Of a DNA stretch of 64,000 bases, positions 16,693-25,694 are shown piece after piece. This DNA comes from an uncultured Winogradskyella sp. (GTDB lineage Bacteria > Bacteroidota > Bacteroidia > Flavobacteriales > Flavobacteriaceae). Location: positions 1 through 64,000 of the forward strand of contig NZ_CANMXL010000002.1 in the NCBI RefSeq assembly GCF_947501905.1, in the 5' to 3' direction. The notes beneath the pieces were generated by a model, which saw only the letters and a list, made by a program, of their open reading frames with translations, searched no databases and had not been told where the DNA came from. Position numbers and translations under genes: made by a program. How positions within the stretch are numbered: the stretch's first letter is position 1; every line of letters starts with the position of its first letter.

Positions 16693-17382
16693 TTATGCTA
16701 ATTTTTCTTCAACCAACTGCCTAATAGCTTCCAACTGTTCTTCTATAGTCATAGCAGAATTATCGAATTCAATGGCATCATCAGCTTTTACTAAAGGAGA
16801 ATCTTCTCTAGTTGAATCTATTTCATCTCGAGTTATCACATTCTGCAATACCTCATCATAGCTTAAGTTGTGGCCGCGCTCTAACAATTCTTTGTAACGT
16901 CTGGTTGCACGTTTTTCGGCAGAAGCAGTCATAAATATTTTAAGTTCAGCATCAGGAAAAACAACGGTTGCTATATCACGACCGTCCATAACAATACCTT
17001 TATCTTTTCCCATTAATTGTTGCTGCTGCACTAATTTTCTCCTGACTTCTGATACTTCAGCGATATGGCTAACGTATTGTGATACTTTAAGGGTTCTAAT
17101 CTCAGATTCTATATTTTGGTCATTCAAATACACCTCTGCAAAACCCAAATCTGAATTAAACTTAAAAGTAATGTGGATGTTATCTAACTCTGAAATTAGA
17201 CCCTCTCTATCTATAGTCTTCTTCTTGGAAACAAAACCATTTTCTAAAGCAAAATAAGTCACTGCCCTATACATAGCGCCAGTATCAACATATATATAGC
17301 CCAACTCTTTAGCCAATAGTTTTGCAACTGTGCTTTTTCCTGTGGAAGAAAATCCGTCTATGGCTATGACTATTTTTTGCAT
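16693..17382 (-). CDS. cmk: (d)CMP kinase
   Basis: The 229-residue enzyme phosphorylates CMP and dCMP with ATP. The P-loop GFSSTGKST (10-18), the DTGAMYRAVTYFAL motif, GRDIATVVFPDAELKIFMTA and a TRDEIDSTREDSPL lid region are all present. In many Bacteroidota cmk directly follows porQ; here an unknown gene lies between them, 5 bp upstream of cmk. Confidence 0.96.
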   Translation of the reverse strand: MQKIVIAIDGFSSTGKSTVAKLLAKELGYIYVDTGAMYRAVTYFALENGFVSKKKTIDREGLISELDNIHITFKFNSDLGFAEVYLNDQNIESEIRTLKVSQYVSHIAEVSEVRRKLVQQQQLMGKDKGIVMDGRDIATVVFPDAELKIFMTASAEKRATRRYKELLERGHNLSYDEVLQNVITRDEIDSTREDSPLVKADDAIEFDNSAMTIEEQLEAIRQLVEEKLA

Positions 17383-17387
17383 ATTTA

Positions 17388-18074
17388 TTATAATAATTTC
17401 AGATTTAATTTTGACCGAATTTTGAACTCTAACTCATCAGAACAAGCTCTATGATTTAAAAATTGATTCAAATAAAGCTCAGTATTTTCCTTATCTCCTA
17501 ACTGATTATATAAAAAACTCAATACATAATTCTGATTAGGAAAATGTGTTGAATATTTATCATTTGATTTCAATTGATTTTCAGCAGTTGATAAACAATT
17601 GCTAATTGTATTGTTGCTATTAAACCATTCATCAATATATTCAACTCCAAAGTTAAACATATTTGATATTCCGTTTTTAAATTCATTTTGATTAATAATT
17701 GAAATCTCTAAGGATTTCTTACTAACTAATGAATTAGAATAAATATGCGAAGAATAATCAAATAAATGCAATTTGGTAGATTTATCTGTTTTATGATTTA
17801 TAAATCTTGAATTATTTGATATTGTTGGGAGAAAACTAAAACATTTTCCAAAAATAAAAACTGCTCCTAATCCTTTTGATAATTGAAATCGAATGACATT
17901 TTTGGTTCCTTCTGAATCAAAATCACTAAACCAAATTCGGTTTCCTAGCTTTTTATTTAATCCTAGTTTCTCAAAAGAACTGTCAATTTTATCAATCAAT
18001 ATAGTATCTATCTCGGCTTTTGATAGAGGATTTATCTTTGAAATGTTAATATTAGCTCTGATTCTTTTAAACAT
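17388..18074 (-). CDS. Unknown protein inserted between porQ and cmk
   Basis: I do not recognise this 228-residue protein. It has no signal peptide or membrane segment. The N-terminal half (about 1-100) looks alpha/beta, with RIWFSDFDSEGTKNVIRFQLSKG. The C-terminal part is helical and TPR-like, with NYVLSFLYNQLGDKENTELYLNQFL, read here as VLSFLYNQLGDKENTELYL. It is rich in N, S and K and more AT-rich than its neighbours, which suggests transfer. It lies 22 bp after porQ and 5 bp before cmk, so it should be co-transcribed. Some immunity-type proteins have this size, but that is a guess. Confidence 0.7.
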   Translation of the reverse strand: MFKRIRANINISKINPLSKAEIDTILIDKIDSSFEKLGLNKKLGNRIWFSDFDSEGTKNVIRFQLSKGLGAVFIFGKCFSFLPTISNNSRFINHKTDKSTKLHLFDYSSHIYSNSLVSKKSLEISIINQNEFKNGISNMFNFGVEYIDEWFNSNNTISNCLSTAENQLKSNDKYSTHFPNQNYVLSFLYNQLGDKENTELYLNQFLNHRACSDELEFKIRSKLNLKLL

Positions 18075-18096
18075 AAATCATAGTTATCAAAGTGAT

Positions 18097-19119
18097 TTAT
18101 CTATTCAAATCTATTTGCAAACCAAAGAAACTAGTATTTGCTGAGCCTGTATATCTGGCATGTGTGTAACTAAACTTCATTTTATTAATCTTAAGCCCTA
18201 ATCCAAATGACAAACCAGAAAAATTACGCTGATCTACAATTCTTAATTCTTCTGCGCGTCTAAAGTTATAACCTAATCTTATATTAAATCCTTTATCTGG
18301 CCATAATTCTGCACCTAATATAAGGTGACGAAGTGCATTATTTAAAAAACCAACTTTTTCTTCGGTGAGATTTCCACTTAAATCTGTAGTAGCTCTAGCT
18401 GGATTTGAAACGCCAATTGGCCATTCTTGTAAATTCTCCATCGTTAAATGCCAACGTAGCGGAATGTATTCTAAGGTCTGAGACATTCCGAAATTAACCT
18501 CAAACGGTAAGCGCTCATTTAAACCTGCATAAGTTTTGAACTGTGTTCCAAAATTTCTGACTGTCAATGCTGCATGAAAATCTAAATCTTCGTTGATATA
18601 CATCACACCAAGGTCTAATGCGCCTCCAATAGAATTATATTGCTCCAATTGAGATGTTATAACTTTTGCATTAGCGCCAACATAAAAATCTGTAAAAGGT
18701 ATATTGTAATTATAACCAAATGAAAGTGCTACTTCATTGCCACTAAAAGAACCCGTAGAAACACCATTTAAATCATAACCATCAAACTGGCCATAGTTAA
18801 TATAAGTCACCCCAAAATGAAAAGTTTGCACTCGCCTATCCCAAGTATATGCATAGGCTGCGGTACCGTATGTAATGCCGCCTAAATAACTTGAAAAATT
18901 TAGTGCAGCTTGATTATGCATATCACTGTTTATTGAAGCTGGATTATATAGAGCTTCCGTAACATCTTTATCGAAATTAGTAATGATTTTACCACCAAGA
19001 GCTGCTTGACGTGGAGAAGACACTAAGTTGAGGAATTGGTATGTTGACTCACCTCCCAATTGGGCGTAAGTAACAGTAGCACAACAAATAAAAAGTAGAG
19101 TTGTAATCCTCTTAGTCAT
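18097..19119 (-). CDS. porQ: Type IX secretion system protein PorQ
   Basis: The ATG at 19119 is chosen over a TTG three codons upstream because it starts the signal peptide (MTKRITTLLF...TYAQ). The 340-residue protein begins its mature part LGGESTYQFLNLVSSPRQAALGG, quoted as STYQFLNLVSSPRQAALGG, which is the PorQ/UPF0164 signature. It continues as an outer-membrane barrel to the end FFGLQIDLNR. PorQ is known to take part in T9SS cargo modification or attachment at the cell surface. It heads an operon with the unknown gene and cmk. Confidence 0.92.
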   Translation of the reverse strand: MTKRITTLLFICCATVTYAQLGGESTYQFLNLVSSPRQAALGGKIITNFDKDVTEALYNPASINSDMHNQAALNFSSYLGGITYGTAAYAYTWDRRVQTFHFGVTYINYGQFDGYDLNGVSTGSFSGNEVALSFGYNYNIPFTDFYVGANAKVITSQLEQYNSIGGALDLGVMYINEDLDFHAALTVRNFGTQFKTYAGLNERLPFEVNFGMSQTLEYIPLRWHLTMENLQEWPIGVSNPARATTDLSGNLTEEKVGFLNNALRHLILGAELWPDKGFNIRLGYNFRRAEELRIVDQRNFSGLSFGLGLKINKMKFSYTHARYTGSANTSFFGLQIDLNR

Positions 19120-19182
19120 AGCTTGCAAAATAACTAAATCTATCTTAGAACGCAGTTCTAATTCTTTTATTTTTTGAAAAGC

Positions 19183-19212
19183 AAAAACCTCAATATTTCT
19201 ATTGAGGTTTTT
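19183..19212 (-). terminator. Terminator of lon
   Basis: A perfect 13-bp stem (AAAAACCTCAATA and complement) with a TTTC loop lies directly after the lon stop codon on the reverse strand. It separates lon from porQ. Confidence 0.9.
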
Positions 19213-19216
19213 AGGA

Positions 19217-21670
19217 TTATAATGTCTTTGGATTACTTACTTTTTGTTTGGTAATGGCTAAATCTAAAACCTCATCCATACTTGAGACATAATGAAATTT
19301 TAAACCTTTAAGATATTCTGGTTTTATTTCGTCAATATCACGTTTATTTTCTACACAAAGAAGTATCTCTTTGATTTTTGCACGTTTAGCAGCTAATATT
19401 TTTTCTTTAATTCCCCCAACTGGCAATACTTTACCTCTTAAAGTAATTTCTCCCGTCATTGCTATACTCTTCTTTACTTTACGCTGAGTAAACAACGACA
19501 CTAAAGATGTTAGCATTGTGACTCCAGCACTTGGTCCATCTTTTGGTGTTGCACCTTCAGGTACATGGATATGTACATTATACTTATCAAAAACTTCAGT
19601 CTTAATACCAAACTTATCTGCATTAGCTTTAATGTATTCCATGGCAATTGTAGCAGATTCTTTCATGACCTTGCCTAAATTACCAGTAATAGAAAGACTC
19701 CCTTTTCCTTTTGATAAAATAGATTCTATAAATAATATATCGCCTCCAACTCTAGTCCAAGCTAATCCAGTAACTACTCCTGCAACATTATTATTCTCGT
19801 ATTTATCGCGTTCTAATCTTGGGCTTCCTAACACCTCAACAACATCCTCAGTAGATACTTTGATATTGTAATCTTCTTCCATTGCAATGTTTTTAGCCGC
19901 ATAACGTACCATTTTTGCAACTTGCTTCTCTAGTCCACGAACGCCAGATTCTCTTGTGTAACCTTCAACTATTTTTTCTAATTGTGGCTTTGCAATTTTT
20001 AACGCTTTATCATCTAGACCATGCTCTTTTAATTGTTTAGGTAATAAATGTCGCTTAGCAATTTCAACTTTTTCTTCAATAGTATAACCAGTAACGTTTA
20101 TAATTTCCATTCGGTCACGTAATGCAGGCTGAATGGTATTTAAACTATTAGAAGTGGCAATAAACATGACTTTAGATAAATCATAACCCATTTCTAAGAA
20201 GTTATCATAAAATTCGCTGTTTTGCTCTGGATCCAAAACCTCAAGCATTGCAGAAGATGGGTCGCCTTGATGACCAGAAGACAACTTATCAATTTCGTCT
20301 AAAACAAAAACAGGATTAGACGTTCCGGCTTTCTTTAAACTTTGAATAATACGACCTGGCATGGCACCGATATAAGTTTTACGATGCCCTCTAATTTCTG
20401 CCTCATCACGTAAACCACCTAAAGATATGCGGACATACTCTCTTCCTAAAGCTTCAGCCACAGACTTCCCTAAAGATGTTTTACCAACTCCTGGAGGTCC
20501 GTAAAGGCACAATATTGGAGACTTCATATCATTCCTTAGCTTCAATACAGCTAAATACTCTATGATTCTCTTTTTAACATCATCTAACCCAAAGTGATCT
20601 CTATCCAGAATTTTCATAGCGCGTTTTAAATCGAATTGATCTTCGCTAAACTCATTCCAAGGTAAATCCAAAAATAAATCTAAGTAGTTACGTTGAATAG
20701 AGTATTCCGCAACTTGAGGATTCATGCGTTGCATCTTAGCCAATTCTTTATCAAAATGAGTTTTTACTTTATCATCCCATTTTTTTGACTTAGCACGATT
20801 ACGCATGTCTTCAATCTCTTCTCCAGAAGACACACCACCACCCAATTCTTCTTGAATAGTTTTCATCTGTTGATGCAGAAAGTATTCACGCTGTTGTTGA
20901 TTCATATCACTTTGAACCTTATTCTGAATATCATTTTTAAGCTCCAGCTTTTGATACTCTAAATTCATGTACTTTAAAGTGGCTAAAGCACGCTCTTTTA
21001 AATCATTAATAGTCAACAATTCCTGCTTCTCCTCTACTTTTAAATTCATATTGGAGGACACAAAATTGACTAGGAAAGAGTTACTTTCAATATTTTTAAT
21101 TGCAAAACTAGCCTCTGAAGGAATGTTTGGGCTTTCTTTTATAATCTCTAAAGACAAATCTTTTATTGACTCTATAATAGCTTTAAACTCTTCGTTATCT
21201 TTTGCCGGCTTAGCTTCAGCGATGTCAGAAATGGTTGCAGTGAGATATGGTTTTTCAGAAACAACCTCTTTAATTTGAAAACGCTTCTTACCTTGGATAA
21301 TAACTGTTGTATTACCATCAGGCATTTTTAACACCTTTAAAATACGAGCAACTGTACCCGTTTTGTATATATCTTTCTCCGTTGGATTTTCTACACCTTC
21401 ATCTTTCTGAGAAACAACACCAATTACTTTTCCGCCATTATTGGCATCATTAATCAATTTAATTGAAGCATCTCTTCCTGCAGTAATAGGAATAACCACA
21501 CCAGGAAACAATACCGTATTACGCAATGGTAATATAGGTAGAGACTCAGGTAAAACTTCTTTATTTATTAATTCTTCATCTTCTGGTGTCATTAAAGGAA
21601 TTAACTCTGAATTTTCATCAAAATCCTGAAATGACAAACTGTCAAGCCCTAAAAATTTTTGTTTCGCCAT
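19217..21670 (-). CDS. lon: ATP-dependent protease Lon (endopeptidase La)
   Basis: The 817-residue protein has the full family layout. The N-terminal substrate domain starts at [19 protein letters not shown], followed by a central coiled coil. The AAA+ module has Walker [10 protein letters not shown] and Walker [10 protein letters not shown]. The C-terminal serine protease domain has the catalytic serine in [11 protein letters not shown] and the lysine in [13 protein letters not shown]. It degrades misfolded and regulatory proteins in the cytoplasm. It is transcribed alone; the 228-bp region upstream separates it from a divergent sigma factor gene. Confidence 0.97.
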   Translation of the reverse strand: MAKQKFLGLDSLSFQDFDENSELIPLMTPEDEELINKEVLPESLPILPLRNTVLFPGVVIPITAGRDASIKLINDANNGGKVIGVVSQKDEGVENPTEKDIYKTGTVARILKVLKMPDGNTTVIIQGKKRFQIKEVVSEKPYLTATISDIAEAKPAKDNEEFKAIIESIKDLSLEIIKESPNIPSEASFAIKNIESNSFLVNFVSSNMNLKVEEKQELLTINDLKERALATLKYMNLEYQKLELKNDIQNKVQSDMNQQQREYFLHQQMKTIQEELGGGVSSGEEIEDMRNRAKSKKWDDKVKTHFDKELAKMQRMNPQVAEYSIQRNYLDLFLDLPWNEFSEDQFDLKRAMKILDRDHFGLDDVKKRIIEYLAVLKLRNDMKSPILCLYGPPGVGKTSLGKSVAEALGREYVRISLGGLRDEAEIRGHRKTYIGAMPGRIIQSLKKAGTSNPVFVLDEIDKLSSGHQGDPSSAMLEVLDPEQNSEFYDNFLEMGYDLSKVMFIATSNSLNTIQPALRDRMEIINVTGYTIEEKVEIAKRHLLPKQLKEHGLDDKALKIAKPQLEKIVEGYTRESGVRGLEKQVAKMVRYAAKNIAMEEDYNIKVSTEDVVEVLGSPRLERDKYENNNVAGVVTGLAWTRVGGDILFIESILSKGKGSLSITGNLGKVMKESATIAMEYIKANADKFGIKTEVFDKYNVHIHVPEGATPKDGPSAGVTMLTSLVSLFTQRKVKKSIAMTGEITLRGKVLPVGGIKEKILAAKRAKIKEILLCVENKRDIDEIKPEYLKGLKFHYVSSMDEVLDLAITKQKVSNPKTL

Positions 21671-21898
21671 ACTATATTTTAAGCCATTCTGTCATTAAAA
21701 GACATAGAATGTACTGTTCTTTCGTTATACATTTTCTAACTTTACGCTAGATACTAAGGTTTTATGGTGCATAGCGCACTTTACCTTTTACATTAAATTC
21801 AATTGTTGTGCCATTCAGTTTTAAATTAATAAAACTTTTTTCTTTAAAACTGTAACACTCATTAAACAAGTTCATCTATAAGTAAAAGCATTAGTTTT

Positions 21899-22450
21899 TT
21901 GTCTACAACCAATCAAAATATAGAACAATTACTCGTGCTTTGTAGTACTGGCAATCAACGTGCACAATTAGAGATTTACAACCGCTACTACAAGGCTATG
22001 TATAACACATCTTTGAGGATTATAAGAGATACTTATAAAGCCGAAGATATTATGCAAGAGTCATTTTTAGCCGCGTTTTCAAAACTAGAAGCATTAAAAG
22101 ATAAATCTGTTTTTGGTTCTTGGTTAAAAAGAATTGTAGTTAATAACAGTATTGCAGAGTACAACAAAACAACCAAAGAGAACACTATTGCTTTAGATGA
22201 TGTGATGTACAAAGTAGAAGACACTATTGGATTAAAAGAAGATGATTTACAAAAGGAAAAAGTAGCCTATATTTTGAAAGCTATTAAACAATTAAAATCT
22301 AATTACAGCTTAGGTCTTACGTTACATCTAATTGAAGGTTATGATTATGGAGAAATTTCTGAAATTATGAATATGTCTCAAGGAAATTGTAGAACATTAA
22401 TCTCTAGAGCAAAAGAAAGCTTGAGACAAAAACTAAGCATTAGCGCATAA
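21899..22450 (+). CDS. ECF-type RNA polymerase sigma factor
   Basis: The 183-residue protein begins with TTG; no ATG lies in frame between it and the upstream stop at 21863. Region 2 is seen in YNRYYKAMYNTSLRIIRD and KAEDIMQESFLAAFSKL, and region 4 in LHLIEGYDYGEISEIMNMSQGNCRTLISRAKESLR, read as EGYDYGEISEIMNMS and CRTLISRAKESLR. It would direct transcription of an envelope-related regulon. The stop is 3 bp before a membrane protein that is the likely anti-sigma factor, and two GIN/DUF4097 proteins follow. Confidence 0.92.
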   Translation: MSTTNQNIEQLLVLCSTGNQRAQLEIYNRYYKAMYNTSLRIIRDTYKAEDIMQESFLAAFSKLEALKDKSVFGSWLKRIVVNNSIAEYNKTTKENTIALDDVMYKVEDTIGLKEDDLQKEKVAYILKAIKQLKSNYSLGLTLHLIEGYDYGEISEIMNMSQGNCRTLISRAKESLRQKLSISA

Positions 22451-22453
22451 ATT

Positions 22454-23005
22454 ATGAGTGATAAAGATAATTTTGACAATTTATTTGAAAAGCTTCAAGG
22501 TCAGTTTGACCATGAAGAACCAAATAATGGTCATGAAACTCGGTTTTTAGAAAAACTGCAAGCCCAAAAAGAAGTAAAAAAAGGCAGTGGCTTTAACTCT
22601 GTTTGGAAGCCTTTTTTAGCAATCGCTGCTAGTATCATTATTTGTCTTTCTGTATTTGGCGGCATAAATAATTCTGATGAAGTAACAGATTTGGCAAGTG
22701 TATCTCCAGAAATGTCAGAAGTGCAAGATTTCTTTACAGCTACAATTACTGAAGAGTTAAAAAAGCTAGATGCTGAGCGCTCACCATTAACAGAACATAT
22801 AATTTATGAAGCCGAGCGCCAATTAAAAGCTTTAGAAGAAGACTACAGTACTTTAAAAGATGACCTAAAACAAAGCGGAAATGATAAACGCGTTATATAT
22901 GCTATGATATCAAATTTTCAAAGCAGAATAGATATACTCAATAATATATTAGATAAAATAGAAGACTTAAAAGAAACACAATATGAGACAACAAATACAC
23001 TATAA
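22454..23005 (+). CDS. Single-pass membrane protein, probable anti-sigma factor
   Basis: The 183-residue protein has a soluble N-terminal part with FDNLFEKLQGQFDHEEPNNGHETRF (quoted as FDNLFEKLQGQFD and GHETRFLEKL). One membrane segment lies at about 49-68 (FLAIAASIIICLSVFGG). A C-terminal helical domain with heptad-like repeats follows. There is no ZAS zinc motif. The assignment as anti-sigma factor rests on position right after the ECF gene, the topology, and the GHETRF motif found in such Bacteroidota proteins. It overlaps the next gene by 23 bp, so translation is coupled. Confidence 0.75.
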   Translation: MSDKDNFDNLFEKLQGQFDHEEPNNGHETRFLEKLQAQKEVKKGSGFNSVWKPFLAIAASIIICLSVFGGINNSDEVTDLASVSPEMSEVQDFFTATITEELKKLDAERSPLTEHIIYEAERQLKALEEDYSTLKDDLKQSGNDKRVIYAMISNFQSRIDILNNILDKIEDLKETQYETTNTL

Positions 23006-24074
23006 ATTACTAATAGTTTTATTGCTGTTACCAACAGTAATATTCGCTAATAACACTTCATTTAATGATGATATAACGACAAGAGAACGTGTTATCCAAA
23101 AATCCTATAATGTAGATAAAAATGCCACTTTAAAGGTGAGTAATAAATTTGGAAATGTGGATATCATTACATGGGACAAAAACACTGTTGAATTTGATAT
23201 TTTAATAAGAGTAAGCGGTAATGATGAAGATAAAGTAGAAGACCGTTTAGAAAGAATTGATGTTAATTTTTCAGCAACAAATTCTTTAGTTTCTGCTATT
23301 ACAAAAATTGATAAAAACAAATCTAATTGGTGGAATTGGGGTAAAAAAATGAATCTAAAATTAGAAATTAATTATGTAGTTAAAATACCAATCAACAACT
23401 CTATAGATATTAGCAATGATTTTGGAAATGTAAATGTTGATACACTTAAAGGTGTCGCAAAAATAAATTGTGACCATGGAAACATTACAACGAAAGAACT
23501 TATGGCAGACGGTAATGAATTAAATTTCGACCACACCAAAGATTGCTATTTCGAATACATAAAAAGTGGGAAAATAAATGCTGATTTTAGTAGCTATACT
23601 GTCGCAAAAACCAAAGACTTAAGCATTAATGCAGACCATACAGCAGGACATGTTGAAACAGCAGAAAACATAACTTATAATTGCGATTTTAAATCACTTA
23701 AAATAGATAACGTAAATAATATAACTGGTAACGCCGACCATCTATCACTACGTATTGGTAACGTCTACAAAAACGCATCAGTTAAGTCAGATTTTGGCTC
23801 TATAAAGATTGGAAAAATTGCCTCAAATGCACAAAATATAGAAATTGATGGAGAACATGCTGGCATCAGTATTGGCTATGATGCTGCTTACCGTTTTAAT
23901 TTCGATATTAATTTAGAACATGCATCTTTACGAAATAGTGACGACTTCAACTTTACAAAAAAGAGAATTGATGGATCAGACAAATACTATTCTGGAAGTT
24001 ATGGAAATAGTAACTCTCAAAATCTAGTAAAAATAGATTCAGAATTTGGAAACGTAACATTTAAAAAACAATAA
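22983..24074 (+). CDS. DUF4097-like secreted beta-helix protein
   Basis: The 363-residue protein has a signal peptide ending near residue 22 (PTVIFAN). The body consists of short repeated beta strands typical of the DUF4097/DUF2807 group: LKVSNKFGNVDIITWDKNTV, IDISNDFGNVNVDTLKG, VKSDFGSIKIGKI and a final SEFGNVTF. These proteins form right-handed beta-helix-like stacks at the envelope, and no enzymatic residues are visible. It overlaps the probable anti-sigma gene and precedes the head-GIN gene, so it is inferred to be a target or sensor of the same sigma factor. Confidence 0.82.
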   Translation: MRQQIHYKLLIVLLLLPTVIFANNTSFNDDITTRERVIQKSYNVDKNATLKVSNKFGNVDIITWDKNTVEFDILIRVSGNDEDKVEDRLERIDVNFSATNSLVSAITKIDKNKSNWWNWGKKMNLKLEINYVVKIPINNSIDISNDFGNVNVDTLKGVAKINCDHGNITTKELMADGNELNFDHTKDCYFEYIKSGKINADFSSYTVAKTKDLSINADHTAGHVETAENITYNCDFKSLKIDNVNNITGNADHLSLRIGNVYKNASVKSDFGSIKIGKIASNAQNIEIDGEHAGISIGYDAAYRFNFDINLEHASLRNSDDFNFTKKRIDGSDKYYSGSYGNSNSQNLVKIDSEFGNVTFKKQ

Positions 24075-24123
24075 ATAAATAATCAAAAATCGAACAGTAA
24101 TGTTCATTATAAAATCAAATATT

Positions 24124-24855
24124 ATGAAAACTCAAAAATTAACATTAAGCCTTATCTTTTTATTAGCAATTACTTTTTCTCATGCACAATGGTGGGGTGG
24201 AAAAGGTATAAAAGGAAATGGAGAGGTTACAACAATTACGAGAACTACTGGAGAATATGACGCCGTTAAATGTGGTGGCTCAATGGACTTTAAACTTGTT
24301 GAGGGTGCAGAAGGTAAGATTACTATTAAAGGAGAATCAAACTTATTAGAACACATTGTTACAGAAGTAAAAAACGGAACTCTAGTGGTAAAAGTAAAAA
24401 ATGGAAAAAACATTAGACCTAGTAACAACAAACCTTTAATAATTACAATTCCTTATAGAGATATTGATGGTGTGTCATTAGCTGGTTCTGGAGATGTTTG
24501 GAATGAAGGCACAATTAAATCTAAAGACTTTTCTGCTGCTGTTGCAGGTTCGGGAGATTTAATTTTAAATATTGACACAGGTTATACGAAAGCAAGTGTT
24601 GCTGGTTCGGGAGATTTAACCTTAAAAGGAAAAGCTAATACATTAAAAGCAAGTGTTGCAGGTTCTGGTGATATCCATGGATTTAAACTAAATTCTGTAA
24701 ATGTTGATGCAAAAGTTGCTGGTTCTGGAGACATCTCTGTAAACTGCTCTGGAGAACTTAAAGCTCGTGTTGCAGGTTCTGGTGATATAGAGTATCGTGG
24801 TAACCCAACAAAAGAAGATACTAAGGTAGCTGGTTCTGGAAGTATAGAGAATTAA
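24124..24855 (+). CDS. Head-GIN domain protein (DUF2807) with VAGSGD repeats
   Basis: An upstream in-frame ATG at 24100 exists, but 24124 begins the signal peptide (MKTQKLTLSLIF...SHAQ), so I chose it. The 243-residue protein has the head-GIN core (YDAVKCGGSMDFKLVEG) followed by seven AGSGD-type turns spaced 15-25 residues apart, each beginning a new strand of a beta-solenoid. It is secreted or on the outer membrane. It is the last gene of the sigma-factor cassette, ending in an unusually long palindrome. Confidence 0.88.
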   Translation: MKTQKLTLSLIFLLAITFSHAQWWGGKGIKGNGEVTTITRTTGEYDAVKCGGSMDFKLVEGAEGKITIKGESNLLEHIVTEVKNGTLVVKVKNGKNIRPSNNKPLIITIPYRDIDGVSLAGSGDVWNEGTIKSKDFSAAVAGSGDLILNIDTGYTKASVAGSGDLTLKGKANTLKASVAGSGDIHGFKLNSVNVDAKVAGSGDISVNCSGELKARVAGSGDIEYRGNPTKEDTKVAGSGSIEN

Positions 24856-24858
24856 AAA

Positions 24859-24916
24859 ATAGATTTTGCAAATAAAAAAGCCGCTATTAAGCGGCTTTTT
24901 TATTTGCAAAATCTAT
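24859..24916. terminator. 27-bp perfect inverted repeat shared by two convergent genes
   Basis: The arms 24859-24885 and 24890-24916 are exact reverse complements around an ATTA loop. The GC-rich core AGCCGCT/AGCGGCT is flanked by A6/T6 runs, the usual bidirectional terminator. The symmetry then extends outward for about 14 more base pairs and stops exactly at the stop codon of the reverse-strand gene (24917). Confidence 0.93.
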
Positions 24917-25654
24917 CTACTGTTTGGTATATACAAAAGTTAAGTCTTGTATAGTGCTAACGGTAGCATCTTCTATATTAATGACTGTAAAACCTTCAGG
25001 AATAGTAGTTGATAAGGTATTTCCATCTAACTCCCAATCAAAAGTACCAAAAACATCTGTAGTTGTAATCGTACTGCCTGATTGAGACCATGTAAACTCA
25101 GTTGATTCATTTTCAAGAATACAATCTACAGTAAAATCAAATTCAGAATCAGAACCATCTTCAAGGAATATTTCAATATCAGCAAATGATGTACTCACGG
25201 TCATACCTGTATTGTCATTGTTAAAAACCAGAGTTTCATTATTGTAACAATCCATTTCTTCAAGAAAGTTAGTATTCTCTGTACCATCATTATTTAAATC
25301 AATAGGCTCTTCGCCTATCCAAGCTGTTAATAACCAAGTTCCTACAATATCAGCTTCAGGTGTAGTTGTCATGGTACAATCACCTAATTGTTCTATAATA
25401 GCCTGCAAACTACCATCTTCATCTCCACAAGCTAATATTTGTGCTTCAATTGCCGTCTTATAAGCATTACATATTTCTGTAAATGTATCATCTCCTGCAC
25501 CTAAGAATGCAAGTGCGGCTTCTGCTGTTTCTAATGTTGCTACTTGGCATGCCGCAGCTTCATCAGAGATAAACTCACCTTCTAAAGGCTCATCATCACA
25601 TTGAAATGCAGAGCATAACAAAAAGACACAGAATAAAGCAATTATTTTTTTCAT
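24917..25654 (-). CDS. Secreted lipoprotein with lipocalin-like C-terminal domain
   Basis: The start at 25654 (MKKIIALFCVFLLCSAFQC) is chosen because it begins a signal with a lipobox-like end, SAFQC. The 245-residue protein has a cysteine-containing helical N-terminal domain (CQVATLETAEAALAFLG and later CNAYKTAIEAQILACG). A lipocalin-like domain starts at ADIVGTWLLTAWIGEEPIDL and ends DLTFVYTKQ. It is probably an outer-membrane lipoprotein. Six conserved-looking cysteines may form disulfides. Ligand and role are unknown. Confidence 0.75.
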   Translation of the reverse strand: MKKIIALFCVFLLCSAFQCDDEPLEGEFISDEAAACQVATLETAEAALAFLGAGDDTFTEICNAYKTAIEAQILACGDEDGSLQAIIEQLGDCTMTTTPEADIVGTWLLTAWIGEEPIDLNNDGTENTNFLEEMDCYNNETLVFNNDNTGMTVSTSFADIEIFLEDGSDSEFDFTVDCILENESTEFTWSQSGSTITTTDVFGTFDWELDGNTLSTTIPEGFTVINIEDATVSTIQDLTFVYTKQ

Positions 25655-25694
25655 TATAAATATAGATTTGGTTCTTGATATCACAAACATACTA

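Noticed and set aside
21671..21898. Small RNA or promoter pair between lon and the sigma gene
   Set aside because: Only weak -7-like sequences (TAACTTTA) without a matching -33 were seen, and no stable hairpin.
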